A stretch of 64,000 nt of DNA from Loxodes magnus (Eukaryota > Ciliophora > Karyorelictea > Loxodida > Loxodidae): positions 124,001 to 188,000 of the forward strand of contig CAMPDV010000426.1 in assembly GCA_946699065.1 (NCBI GenBank), read 5' to 3'. The notes under the pieces are model-generated. The model saw only the letters and a list, made by a program, of their open reading frames with translations. It had not been told where the DNA came from and ran no database searches. How positions within the stretch are numbered: the first letter of the stretch is position 1; each line of letters begins with the position of its first letter. Shown piece by piece: positions 11,645 to 24,141 of this stretch. A program made the translations under genes and the position numbers.

Positions 11645-14600
11645 TCATATAAAACTACCTTTCTCATCATCTTCTTCATTAGCCTCCTTTATAATGCTTG
11701 TTATATTTTCGATGTTTTCTATTAATTTCTAGCTATCTAAGATTTCTTGAAGTTTAATTCTTTCAAGTAATTATAGCTCTCCCTATCCCTTCCCTTCATT
11801 CTAACTTCGCTTTTTATATGAATTGTTCCCTTCAGACTGAGTTTCCGAGGATATATTTTCTACCTCTCTATTCACCGATTTAGTCTTAAAAGACTTTTAA
11901 CTTTGAAATATATGTTTCGATTTCTTTTTAAGACTCTCTCCTAGATTAGAATTATTAATTTATTACTTTATTGTTGTAAAAGCTAGCAATAGAATAATAT
12001 TAAGTTTATTTCTGTTTTAACTTTATTACAATGAAAAAATAATTCTAGAGGTTTTTCTATCTTCATCTAATAGATATTTAAACCTTTAATCCTTTTAGGT
12101 ATCTATGTATTTGATGAACTCCTTTGTGCTTTACTTTTTAGAGAAAATAAGAAAGCAGTTAGCTTTATTAGAAATTATGTTTAGAAATGGTTTAATAAAG
12201 TTGTTAGAGCAAATAAAATAGATATGACTCGTTTTATCTGGATTTGATAAATGGTAAATAATATTTTTAATTGATATATTTGAAGAATTAATTTGAGAAG
12301 GGAGTTAATTTCAGCTAAAGAAATTAGGAAGATATTTAATCCTTTTTCAATACTTAGCATAGAAATAAAACTTTATGATGCTAATTTCAAATAGTAGTTC
12401 AGAATGTATTGTTTTAGTAATGCTAGATTTTTGGTAAGTTTCTTATTCCTACGAACTTAGCTTATATAATTAAATTTATTATGGAAAGTCTTACTGATTA
12501 TACTGAATTGTAAGGGGTATATAATTTTTAGTAAATAGCAAATTCTAATTTTATCTTTAAAAATGTTTCCTTGCTAAAATCAAAGCTAAACAAGATAAAG
12601 CATAGCAGTAGTTCTTCTATAGCATTATTTTGTCTTTAACTTTATTTATATATGTTTAAATTATATTCAGTAATAGTATATTTGTTATTCTATCCTTAGA
12701 CTGGGAATAAATTTATTTTATCCAAATTTGCTTGATTTGCTAATGAATAGTTCCAAATAACTAAACTTTAAGAAGATAAAACTTAAGTCTTCATACATAC
12801 AGTATAAGTATTTTCTTTTATTTAAATTGACTTATATCAGCTTTAGCAAATGAGTTAATAATAAAATGTCTGTATTATAACATTTAGTGTTGGTTACTCT
12901 TGTAAATTTACTATTTAGATTATAATTAAAGCAAGTCATTTATTTTATTTCTCTATTTATATAGACACATAATTTAAAGCTTAATTATACTTATAATAGT
13001 TATATCCATTTTTCTTTTCCTATCTCCTATTTGTATAATATAGCACTTTCACTATATTGAAATACTATATTTCTATTTGAGATTGGCTGAGTGTACCATT
13101 ATCATTTCAAAGGGAATTGTTCCTTGACTTAACTATTTATTTTAAATCAGTAATTATTGTAGGAATACTCGAATATCCATTTGATCATATTAAAAAAGCT
13201 TAATAGCCTGCTAAATATATGGCTGATGTTTAAGCCTTTTCTGAAAACTTTTATTTACATGTTATTCACTTATTTACTCTACTATCATGGTCTGAATTTT
13301 ATCCGAACAAATACTTGCTTAAAAATTTCAACCTCCGATCAAAAAAACTATTTGGCTTTTTTAATTACAACCAAAACCAGCTGTAGGAGTTGTAATTTAT
13401 TTAATGCTATTAAATTTAAAAATCTTCAGATTGAAAGCTTCACGTTTTTGAAAGTTATTGTAGTTTCCACCTACTTTTTGTTACCCTGATATAATGTAAA
13501 TAAAACTCCTTTTGTCGTATCTCGTTCTATGTTTAGATCTATTATTTTCCATTTAAAATTCTTTAGGATTATCTTAGTATATAGTAAAAAGCCTCTAGTT
13601 TTAGCCTCCTGATATTACTATACTCTGCTCACTTATTTGTTCGATTTAGGTATATGTTTTGGTAGATATGCTTATACTAATTAACTGCTAAGTATAGTTA
13701 TTCATCTTTCTATCATAACTAACTTTAAGCTTAGAGCTTTGCTTGATAGTAGAAATGTAAATAAACGCTGGCAAATAGATTAGATTGAAACAGATCTCAT
13801 ATTTAGTAACTCCTATTCCAAACCTACCAAAAATACGATTAAGATTTCAGTTATTGGAGTTTTTTAAGATTTTCCTTAGAAATAAAACTTTGATAAGTTT
13901 ATTTTCAGAACTAATTTCCATAATGTATCTAGGTTATCTATTTAGTATTAATAATTGAAGTGAAGCTATTTACTTTTCTTGTTGAAAATGGATTTATAGT
14001 GAAATATGAAAATGAAGTTATATGCTTAATTTTAATAGCTTTATGGCTAAAGAAATTAGATTCAGTTGCTTGTCTTAAATTTTTTAATTTTATGTCTCTT
14101 TGTATGATAGATACGAAAATGAGATTTATGACTCGATGAAAGGAAAATTAAAGCTATGCAAAATTTAATTTTAATTAAAGGATAATAAAATCAAATAACT
14201 CCTATATCTTTATTCTTTTTTGCTGTATTAAGATTAAGAATTATCTTACTTCCAATGAAGTCTTTAATTAAGTCTGGAGTTATTTAGTCTAGTGATAAAT
14301 ATAATAATTCTATGGATGTGAATAAGATTGTTTTGGCTTTCCTTTAAGTAGTGCTGTACATAATATTCATAAAAAGTATTAGTTGACAGTCTATACCTTT
14401 ATTATTAATTCAGAGTTTGATATAGCTTATAGTCATTATTGTGTATTCTCTCTCATAAGGTATTTATAGAATTATTCAAAGTAGAGTGAATTAATTTTTA
14501 GAATTTAACTAGGAAATGCAATCACTCTTATATTTAAATTTTTGTTCAACTTTGTAAACTCAAATGAAACTACATTTCAAACTTTTACCCAAATTTATAT

Positions 14601-15836
14601 CTTTATATAAGCTTAAATTATCATGAACCCATTCCCCCTGTTTATTTACATATAAAAGAAGAAAGGTCTTAAATAATGATTGTTAACTCGTCAATTTGAA
14701 AAAATCATTGATTCTAAAATTTCTTGACTATTCAAAAAATATTTAACTACTTATCTTATTTAGCTATCAGCTATATTGCTTTACCTCATCTGAAATATGA
14801 ATTTTAAATTGCTTTAAGTAGAACATTTTTAACTTAACTAAATTTACTTTACAGCTATTTACTCTTTAATAAACCTTTAATATTCTTAATACTAGAGACT
14901 AATTTCTTAAATATTTGTTCCGCCTTCATACTCTTATAAATTCTTAAAATTAGTCCTGAATCTATTGAAGTATTTTCATATTATTTATTTTTTTCATTCA
15001 AATGAAAGACAAACTTTATAGTGAACTAATATAGAAAAAAATCCAAGCTAGATATTTTATATCGACACCTTTTTTATATCTATTCAATTAACAAATTCTT
15101 TTGTTGCTAGCATTTTTTGTCAGCATCATTATGTTTTTTCCCTATAAACATATCTTGATTCACTTCAGTATATTTTCTCTTAATTCTTCCTTTCTTTCTT
15201 TCCTTCAGTATTTAGTCTTTATTTTTAGTGTTTTCCGATAGCTTTTTTGATTTATTAGTAGTTAAATCCCTAAGTTTGGGCTCTTTTGTATGGATACTTG
15301 TATGAGTAATAAAATGATAATATCTTCTTTCTTGGTTTTAATAGTAGATCTTTATTAAATTGATTAGTATCTGGATTTAATTAAAATATGCTTAACTTTT
15401 AACTTAAGTTTATCCTAATTAGCCTTTTATCCTATTGTTGGCAAATAATGTTTAGTATTTTTCTAGATAAAGATTGGGATTTATCTTCTTTAGCAGCAGG
15501 CAGTTTTATAATTTTCTCCTAGCTAGTTTTTTATAAATTTATAAGTAAAATGCTATTAAATCTCTTACTATATAGGTATCTAATAAAAACTATACAGGAT
15601 AGTAGAATCTAGTAATAGACTAAACTAAAAGTTATTCTATTACAGCTACACAAATAAAGCATCAGCTTAATTTCTCAGTGACTATGTTTCTCTAAACCTA
15701 AAGCAGCTTAATATTAAAGTCCCTTGATTGTAATATTCCAGCACATTTGAGATGTAAGGCCTATTTGTTTAGTGGTTTTTACTTGGAATTTTAAAGCTCT
15801 AATTATTTAAGATAGTAGATTATGAGATTTTTTCAT
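11645..15836 (-). CDS. Very large unassigned protein, two Kelch-like GG motifs, acidic C-terminus
   Basis: Reading the minus strand with TAA/TAG as Gln, one frame stays coherent from about 15780 down to TGA 11645-11647, roughly 1,370 codons. The C-terminus is charged (QSEGNNSYKKRSQNEG, then EANEEDDEKGSFI). The N-terminal third has Lys-rich stretches (SKKLSENTKNKDQILKERKK). The middle has two Gly-Gly strands typical of Kelch blades (IVISGGQ near 13600, IVFLIGG near 13350). No ATG is in this frame near the top. A candidate ATG (15836) in another frame would need a short intron and would sit only 41 bp from the divergent GT13 gene. Function and exact exons are unresolved, and parts of the middle are less convincing than the ends. 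Confidence 0.45.
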
Positions 15837-15877
15837 TTAATTAGTTTAGTTAAAATCATAACTAGAAGCTTTATAAA

Positions 15878-18301
15878 ATGCACCTTTCTAAGGTTACCTA
15901 ATGTTTTATTATTGCTATTTGTCTATCTGTTGGCCTTTATCTCTTCCTTATTACCTCTTAGTACCTTACTCAGATTATTTAAAATTAAAAGGAAGTTTAA
16001 GACTAATTATAAGATTAAGAGATAGAAAAAATCAAATAAATAGCATCTTGGTAGTAGTAAAGTGACTAAGAAGGAATTAATTTAAATCAATCAGAACTGG
16101 TTTTTATGTAAAATACAAGCTAAGAAGAAAAAAACTAGAATAGCACTAGAGAAAATTAAAAGGAAGGTAATTAAAATCTAATTAAATAAGCTTCTTAGCA
16201 TTTAACTGATTCCTAAAAAGCAAAGCAACAGTAATCTGATTCAAATTCCTACCTGAATATATAGTAAGAGCTAAAATAGGCTGAGAAATCCTTAACTTAG
16301 GAATCTTAATAATATACTTAAGATACAAAAGATCAAAACTAAAATGGATTTAAATAGGGATAAAATAGCATTTTGGAAGTAAGAAACTAAACTGAAATTT
16401 AGAGTAAGGAATATATTCTAACTTAATAAGTTCAGCAACTAGATACCTAGGATAAAATAAGTCAGTAAATGGCTTAAGAAGATGTATTTTAAATAAGCTT
16501 AAAGAAAGATTAATAATTTATTATTCATGGACCTTTCCGCTCTTTCGACTTTCCAGAACTATTTATTTCGATATGAGTTAAATTTAATTTTAGTAACCTG
16601 GAACTCTAAAATTTAATGGGCCCTTAAAATAATAAAAGTGAGGGAGAATTCCCTAAATAAGAGAAAAAATAGCGATTTGCTATTCTAGGAAATAAAATGG
16701 AAGGATGTGATACTATTAGCTATAATTGAGGATATTTCCTATACCTTGTCCATACTTCTAATCAGAAATGAACTATTACTCTTGAAACTGGATCTGATAG
16801 AGGGTGCTAGTATTATGATACTTATACTGAAATAAAATCAGATGAATGATATAATATTTAGTTAGTTTTAACGGCTTTAGGAACTTCTTTATTCGAAAAA
16901 GCAAAAAGTGCTTAGAAATCAAAAGCTTAAATAAAAGTAAATGACAAATTGATTTAGATAGATGATTAGGATTATTATAGACTAATGCAAACAGCTATAA
17001 GATTTAGAATAGGAGCTTAAGTAGTAAAAAAATATCATCCAGAAGTAGGAAATAACGAAATAGCAGGAAACCTTAATTCTTTAGAATTTAAAGCCTTTTA
17101 TTTAACTCCTCAGTATAAACTCTTAAGTTAAAACTTAAATTTAGAATCAATTTAATTTAGTTCTATTGTGGAATTTCAGAAAAATACGTTTGCTAAGGGT
17201 AAATATTATCAATTTTTACCAGGTAGATAAAACTAGAAATTTTATCTTTAAGATGTATATAAAATAGGGAAATATCATTATGGATAGATTGTCAATTCTG
17301 ACTTCTTATAAATGGTTTGAGATGGAAGAACTTGTGTATCTTATACTTTTAGTTAATGATATCCTGAAATATATGAACAAGCAAAGAAAGAATACGATGC
17401 TTTTATAGAACGCTTTTAGTTTAATACAGAAACACTCTATCCAATAGTAATGCCTGCTTATAAAAAGCATAGCATTTTAAAAGACACTTTATCACATATA
17501 GAAAGAGCAGAAGGAGTTAACTAAACTATTATCATTATTTCTTAAGATGGTAACTCTTCATAAGTAATAGATGTTATAAGTGAATTTAAAAATAGAGGGA
17601 TATTAAATATTATACATATAATGCATCCTAAAACTGAAACACCAGAACATTTTTTAAGAATTAATTAAAATGGGGAATTTCAATGTGCGTAAAATGCTTT
17701 TTTCCTACTCAATCTAACTTTTGAGTATTTAAAAGCTAAATCAGTTTTATGATGTGAAGATGATGTTTACTAGTCAACTGATTTTTTTGAATATAGTAAG
17801 TGAATAAACCTCAAATTCATTCATAACGATAAATATGGGAAAAGAATAGCAGTAGTACCTATTACCAATTATCCTAGAAATGTTTCTGATTAATAGTCTT
17901 TATATCAAGTGTGATTTGATATTCCTGAATGACACTGAAATTTCATTCTTCCCAATTATATTTGGAAGGAACTTAAAGATGTATTCGTGGGTTGTGATTG
18001 AATACTGAGAGCTTTTTGACATTTTAATTATAATTTGAGAAAAACTTTTGTGAGTCCTGCAATACCAAGGGGAAAGCATGTTACTTGAAGTCATAATGAT
18101 AGTATACATTTCGGGATTTTTACATCTAAGGAAGTGAATACATTTGAGCAGTTAACTTAAAGTTTAAAACTAATTGACTTCTCAGTTAATTACAAAGAAA
18201 TGGAACCTTAAATAATACTTAAGCACAATAGTACAATTCTGAAAACAACTTGGACCTTTTCTTGGGATTTTAAAATGAAAGTTTATAAAGGAAAGTTTTG
18301 A
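15878..18301 (+). CDS. GT13-type glycosyltransferase (GnT-I/POMGNT1 superfamily), paralogue A
   Basis: This is an 807-residue type II membrane protein in one uninterrupted frame. A short cytosolic tail and signal anchor (~8-28) are followed by a Gln/Lys/Ser-rich stem to ~212. Next comes a conserved module with FIIHGPFRS and WVKFNFS, then W-T-I-x-LETGSDRGC and DEWYNIQLVLTALG, resembling a ConA-like/LamG lectin fold. The catalytic part is ~520-807. It has VMPAYKKHS, IIIISQDGNSS, the metal/nucleotide motif EDDV followed by DFFEYSKW, HWNFILPNYIW, and GCDWILR with IPRGKH near the catalytic Asp. This is the motif order of GnT-I. It probably adds GlcNAc in the Golgi; the acceptor is unknown. Fourteen internal TGA codons are Trp, and the stop is TGA. 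Confidence 0.88.
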
Positions 18302-19407
18302 TATTCTTAAACTAAATACATATAACTTAGAATATACTTAATTATTTTTACCTTATTAACTATCTAAGTTAACTGCTTATATGCACTAAAATTGTATACC
18401 TTATTATTTAAATGGATTTATGTAATAGGTTTAATAACTAGCTTTGACCTTTTTCTTTTCCATTTTAATTCTATTTCATTACAATATCCAAATACTTTAA
18501 GTTGTTATTAAGGTGTAGAAAAGTTTAAAGCTGAAATATCTTCTAATTTATATTCAGAGAGATCAGGCATCTTTCAACATTAATGCTTTTTGATGCACTC
18601 CAGCCTTTTCCATCTTTGCTACTGCTAAAATTCCTGTTAAATTCTTCACTCATAGATTACTTCTTGTTACCATAGTTTAAATCAATCTCAGCTAAAGGTT
18701 TGTTCCTCTCTATTTAAAATAAATAATTAAATAGCTTAATTGATCTAGTTATAATAAAACTAACTAAGTTTGATAATATAAATTGAAAACAATCTAACTA
18801 TAAGCATATGCAACTAAATAGACACTACTTGCAATACTTTAGATCAGACTAAAAATTAATAATTTTTTACAGCTTATTATACTTTTTTACTCTAAGAGTT
18901 TTGATTCTATTAATTTTAATTTTGTATATTTTGCTGATTTTATAGTTTCTTTGTTTCTTAAATTTATAATTTTCTAATTATTTTACATATATTCTAACTT
19001 TTTCATTTCAATTTAGTCTTTTTATTTAGTTCCTCATCATGTCCATGATACTTATTGAATATTAAAAAATTTGTTGTGGTATCAGCATTAATAACTAGGA
19101 TCCATAAAAAGGAGTAGTTCTTGTTAAACAATTTCTAATTTGATTGCTCTAAGGTTATTAAGATTATTTGATTAGTCTCTTAGATCTTCTAGGTTCCTAA
19201 GGTTAGATTGATTTCTTGTTAATTTATTATTTCTCACTATTTAATTAATTTTTAGCTCTTTGGAAGTTTAGTTTCCTTAGATTTTTAAATCTTAGTTCAA
19301 GATCTCGTGTCTTATTTCTCACTTATATTATTTTATAGACTTAGATAATAAGATCTTTATAGTTAATAATTTAGCTGATTTAGATAATAAGAAGTGAAAG
19401 CAAATGA
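18302..19407. other. Intergenic between GT13 A and B, with a possible small minus-strand ORF
   Basis: This lies between convergent GT13 genes. On the minus strand, ATG 18671-18673 opens a 36-codon frame ending at TGA 18563-18565 (LTGILAVAKMEKAGVHQKAL). The +1 frame then continues convincingly (DLSEYKLEDISALNF) across a GCC-TGA-T junction. That is either a one-base error, decay, or a frameshift at a stop codon. The remainder (18700-19400) shows no gene. Confidence 0.25.
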
Positions 19408-21464
19408 TCAAATAATGTTTTTTGAAATGTTTATTAGAAAATCCCATGAGAACTCGTAAATATAAACATCATTAACATCCTAATATTGAGGAGCTACAAT
19501 ATCAGGCACTCTATTATCATATTTCACTATAAAATCTACTAATTTTACTCCTGAACCCAACCTTTCGTAGTGCAAGCCTTATTCTGTTAAAGGAATTGGA
19601 TGGATGTTATAAGAACCTCTTCAGCTTATATGTTTACCTCTAGGAATTTCTGGGATAACAAAAGTTTTTCTCAAGTTTTTGCTGAAATATTAAATCATTC
19701 TAATAGGTCAGTCGCAGTATATAAAGATAGATTTAAGTTCAAGTCACATATAGTTAGGCAAGAGAAAGTTTCAAGTCCAATCAATTTTGCTGAAAGTTAC
19801 TTTAAATAAACTCTCGTAATTACTAAAATTTTTAGCTTCGCTTGTTATCATAGCAGAGCAAACTCTCTTTCCATACTTATAATTATGGATAAAATTCTTA
19901 TTTACTCACTTGCTATATTAATAGAAGTCCATAGATAAGGACACATCTTCTTCAAAATAATTTACTGATTTTAGCCTTAAATAATCTAATGTAAGATTGA
20001 ATAGGAAAAAGGCGTTTGAAGCACATTTAAACATTTTAATTTTTAGTTCATCTTGTATATAAGCAGGGATCTAAGGAGTTGGGTGCATTATGTGGATGAT
20101 GTTAAGTATTCCTCTACTTTGAAATGATTAGATCACTTCAGTTACATTCGAAGAATTTCCGTCTTAGGAAATAATGATAATAGTTTCATTAACTCCATCT
20201 GCTTTTTCAAGCGAAGTTAAGGTTTCTTATAAAATGTTATATCTTTTAAAAACTGGCATAATAATTGGAATCATCTCCTCTGTATCAAGTTTTCGTCTTT
20301 TAATGAATTTTTAATATTATTTACGAACTGATTCATAAATATCAGGATAATACTCCTGAGAGTTTAAAAGATCACAATCTTAATCTCCATAATTTAACTG
20401 AGAAGTAAAATTAAGATCCGTAAACTGCCCATAATGGAGATTATTAATCTATCATACGTTTGAAACTTATGAAAGTCTAAATTTCCTTCTTTTAACATTT
20501 AAATCATTATAGTATTCATTTCTTATTACAACGCTATCCAAGAAAGCTATTATGCTACTTTTCAAAGCTATTTCTTCGAAGTTCTATGCTTTGCTTAAAT
20601 CTTTATATTCGTTTTTAATGTAAAAATTATAAAATTCGAAGTTGCTGAAGCTTTCAGTTAGCTCTTTGCACTATTATTTTACATCTAATTTCGTTAAAAC
20701 TTAAGCACCTATTCTGAAACGCAAACCTGTCTACATAAGCCGATAATAGTTCTAATCAATGATTGAAGTTATTCAGTCATTTACTTTGAGTTACGCCTTA
20801 GGCATTATAAAATGAGCTTCTTTATCGAAATAAGAAGTTCCATATGCTGTCAAAAGTATTTAGATGTTATACCATTACTAGGATTTTATTTCAACTCTGT
20901 CCATATTGATATATTAGCATCCTTTATCAGAACCTGTTTCTAGAAGTATTTTCCACTGGATTTCATGCTTTGGATTGTTAACTAAGTATAAAAAGTATCC
21001 TCAATAGTCATGCAATAAATTGCATCCTTTAACTTTATTCCCTAATATAGGATACTATCTCTCCCTTAGTCTATCAGCTCCTTAACTCTAGGCATTTGTA
21101 AAGTTATTTTTACTCCTATCATAAAAATCTAAATTAAACTTTATTCAAATAGACAAATGTAACTCAGGAAAGTCAAAGGAATTTAAAGGGCCATGAATTA
21201 CAAACTACTAATGGGATTATAAAGTGATTAAGAAATGTTGGCTAGATAGATTACTAGGTAGAAACTATTATTACTCTACTACTTCTTTAAGCTAATCACT
21301 CTCTTAATCATCTTATTAAAAGCCTGGCTTTAGAAATATTCTTTAATTCAAAACTTTTATACCAACTTCTTTAAAACGCAAATTTGCAAGCTCCAAAATA
21401 GGAAAAGGAAAAGAAACAAAGCTAGGTAAAGTACTAAGTAAAAGAAAGCTTTATTATTATAAAA
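19408..21464 (-). CDS. GT13-type glycosyltransferase, divergent paralogue B, 5' end cut by a retroelement
   Basis: One open minus-strand frame of about 685 codons ends at TGA 19408-19410. It has the ConA-like module (FVIHGPL, LSIWIKFN, LETGSDKGC) and the catalytic part (IIIISQDGNSS, WNFLLPNYMW, YCDWPIR, IPRGKHISW). The acidic motif reads EEDV where paralogues A, C and D have EDDV, so the second acidic residue is changed. A hydrophobic N-terminal stretch is present, but no ATG remains. The sequence joins the ORF1 element at ~21465 exactly where the start codon should be. The catalytic domain shows no frameshift, so truncation may be recent. It may be non-functional. Confidence 0.8.
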
Positions 21465-21472
21465 AATATAAA

Positions 21473-22399
21473 ATGGTTTCTAAGAAATAACAGAACTTTG
21501 AACAAAACATTTAAACAGGAAAATTCTCTAAAAAATAAAAAAGCGAAATAATTACAATGAGTGAAAGTGAGAAATATGATTGATATGACGAACATTAACC
21601 ACTTGGAAATCCAGAACTAAAAAAACTTCCGATACAAACTCAAATAGAAATATTATCTAAGTCATTAAAAGAGTTTATGTTTAAAAATAGATACCTCACT
21701 GATAAAGTAGAAAAATTAGAAAAACTAATAACGTCTTTACTTGAGAAACAATATTAATAATCATAAGAAATAGAAAACAAACTGGAACAAAGAATTCTTT
21801 AAATTTAATAATAAATTCAGGTTACGCCATTTTCGATTTAACAGAATTAATCAGATCCTATGGAAATAGAAAATGAAGCCTCAAATTAAAATAAACAGTA
21901 AACGTTTATTTAAAATAAGTAGTAAATTTAAATTAAATAAGTGTTACAGGAATAATAAGTTAAAAGAAGAATAAAATGCTACGTGTGCAATAAATAACAC
22001 CAATGAAAATACTGCTACTAACTAAGCGAAATTTAAAGAAAGAATAAATAAGATATTTTTAGAAAACTATTTAGGATATATCCAACATAAAGCGGAAAAA
22101 TTTATAGAAAAAAATTATTTAATTCAAATCTTAATCCTTGGAGAAATAATTAGGAACGCTACATGCAAGATGAAGACTATTCAGAATATTAAAGGATGGT
22201 GCGCTAATAAGGTACTACACCGCCTAACTAAGCCTAGTAGGAATTCAAGACAAATTAATAGAGACAAGCTGATAGAATAGGTCAGATGGCTGACTACTAA
22301 GGCTTTAACAAAGCTTTTTAACTTTAACTTTTTTTAACTAATTTTTATTCATTTATTATATATATATATTTTAAAACCGCCATAGTTGTTCGAAGGTGA
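21473..22399 (+). CDS. Retrotransposon ORF1 (gag-like, zinc knuckle), type A copy 1
   Basis: About 308 residues can be read, with TGA as Trp. The N-terminal third is charged. A helical, coiled-coil-like segment lies at ~60-115 (LKEFMFKNRYLTDKVEKLEK). A Gln-rich linker follows, then a CCHC zinc knuckle CYVCNKQHQWKYC (C-x2-C-x3-H-x4-C) near 190. The tail is basic. This is the layout of non-LTR retrotransposon ORF1 RNA-binding proteins. A second copy at 43883 is about 97 % identical. Homology of the two starts at ATATAAAATGG, directly before the ATG. The frame runs through the end of the ORF1 proper (~22330) into a SINE and stops at TGA 22397-22399. No endonuclease or reverse transcriptase follows. 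Confidence 0.8.
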
Positions 22400-22729
22400 A
22401 CAACAAGGTCGTCTTCATCAGAGGTGGGGAATTTAAGTACCCATAATTGACACATGTCGTCCTCTGCTTTGGTGATGCAATGAGACACAATCCTGCCATG
22501 TCCTTGGACCTCCAGCAAGTATTAAAGATTACGAGTATTCTAAAATTATATCAGTATTGAACATTTTTATCAGTACTGAATAATTATACCAGTATTGAAC
22601 AAGATTTATCAGTATCTGATAATTTTATCAGTAACAAACATTCTTGTCAGTATGAAACATTTTTTTAAAGAGCTGCGCACCAACGAGAGTGCTACGCGCT
22701 CTATAATCAAATTTATTTATTTATTTATA
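22374..22729 (+). mobile_element. SINE family 1, copy b (internally shortened)
   Basis: This copy has the family 5' end, a single CAGAGG/CCTCTG hairpin unit, the CAGTAnTGA-like repeats, the 3' hairpin and the ATTT tail. Other complete copies have two tandem units. This copy jumps from the first unit into the second at the shared AGTACCCATAAT motif, losing about 150 bp. That is as expected for recombination or template slippage between the units. It directly follows the ORF1 copy on the same strand. Confidence 0.85.
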
Positions 22730-24141
22730 GATATTTAAATAGAAACTTTAAAGGGAAAATTTAATCTTAGGTAAAAATAATTGAGTAAAATCTTAATTTT
22801 TCACACTTTGGTTGTTTAATAAATGAATGAAAGAAAATATATAATTCTAAAAATTTAACTAAATTAATTAAAATAAAATAAAATCCTTAAGGTACTCTAT
22901 ACACTTTTTAAACATTTTATAGTTATAATTGTTTAATTCATGTATAAACTTTTATTATTATCGATATACCTTTATTATAATATAAGATATAAATTAAAAC
23001 CATTCTTTGCTTTATGAAACTATTTACAAATTTTAAATTTTAGCAAACTTTAGATTCTTAATTTTTATCTTATATTATATCTTTTACACAAATTTAAAAG
23101 AAAAATACAACTAAATTGTCTAGTAATAGAATGCTTATTCAGTTAGCAAACTTAAATAATTAATTAAAACTAAATTTTATCTTAAAAGAGTTTATGAAGC
23201 ATTAATATAAGCAAATATTTAATTTACCATTATCTAAGAAATCTATTTATTTATTCTTTTATCTTTCCTCTATTTATTTTAATTGAGAGTTTACTAATGA
23301 GAAAGTTTATTTAAGTAGCTTATTTTTATTTAAGCTTCCATCATCTTAGTCTGCTTCTTTTAACTCAAGGTATATTTAGTATTAAGTAAATAATAATTAA
23401 AATAATTTTCCAAATGAAAATAACTCTTAATTGTTTAATTAATATTTCTTAGGTATATTAAGGAATTCTTTAATTTATATTATCTGAATTTAAAGAAAAT
23501 CCTAAAATATACGAATCTTAGACACTATCTTACCAGGTGCACTTTCTTATTGCATAATATGCATCTTATTATATTTCTCCGCTTATAGGTGTAAATTGAC
23601 TTTTATTCCTTCTTAAATATCCATAGAGTTTTCATTGCTTTAATTTTATTAAATTATATATTTAATATACAAAATTAACCTATTAGGCATCACTTTTATT
23701 TATTTGATTTATATATATATCTCTTAAATTTCAGATATACTGATAATTTATTTTTTTAATTAGTTAACCTTTTGTTGTATCTAAATTTAGTTTTATAAAT
23801 AGTTTTTTCATTTTAATTCAATAATTTAAGCTTTTAGGATTTGATTCACATAGAAAAGCTGTTGTACCTCCTATTGGTAGTTCATATTTAATGTTGCTTA
23901 ATTTTTCTTTTGAAAGAAGATTAATTTTTTTTAATATAAAGTTTATCTTGCGATTTTCAAGCCTTAATATTCATAATATTAATGCTTCATAGTGTTATGA
24001 GCATTTTTATTTTATCTTGGAGATATCAATTATCAAGAACTAGTAATTCAATAGTTACTTCAGTTTCTGCTTTCTTTTTGTTTATGAATTTTAAATTAAA
24101 AAATTAATTTCTTTATAGTTAAATGAAATTTATATTCATAT
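22730..24141. other. Intergenic, nothing supported
   Basis: This is 1.4 kb of very AT-rich DNA between two SINEs of opposite orientation. No frame is supported by a domain, a paralogue or clear base bias. Confidence 0.4.

Noticed and set aside
11941..11966. 26-nt intron on the minus strand with GTAATAA..CTAG
   Set aside because: It is only needed if the wrong upstream phase is chosen. The correct phase runs through without it.
12850..13400. Plus-strand mitochondrial-carrier-like frame (EYPFDHIKKAQQ resembling P-x-D-x2-K)
   Set aside because: The minus strand has one frame open and coherent for about 4 kb across the same place; the plus frame changes phase after ~300 bp and lacks the other carrier repeats.
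13181..13489. A 102-residue ORF under the standard code
   Set aside because: It lies antisense to the large minus-strand frame and has no domain; openness means little where TAA and TAG are frequent sense codons.
22380..22410. tRNA-like B box (GTTCGAA) in the SINE 5' end
   Set aside because: No A box at proper spacing and no cloverleaf can be drawn; the GTTCGAAGGTGAAC motif pairs with itself instead. No tRNA gene was found anywhere in the window.
2..22729. A 20-kb DNA transposon bounded by the inverted hairpins at 2.39 kb and 22.7 kb
   Set aside because: The same hairpin ends six ~350-500 bp elements in both orientations, each with its own tail, and the empty site shows insertion of only ~510 bp. 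They are SINEs, not terminal repeats.
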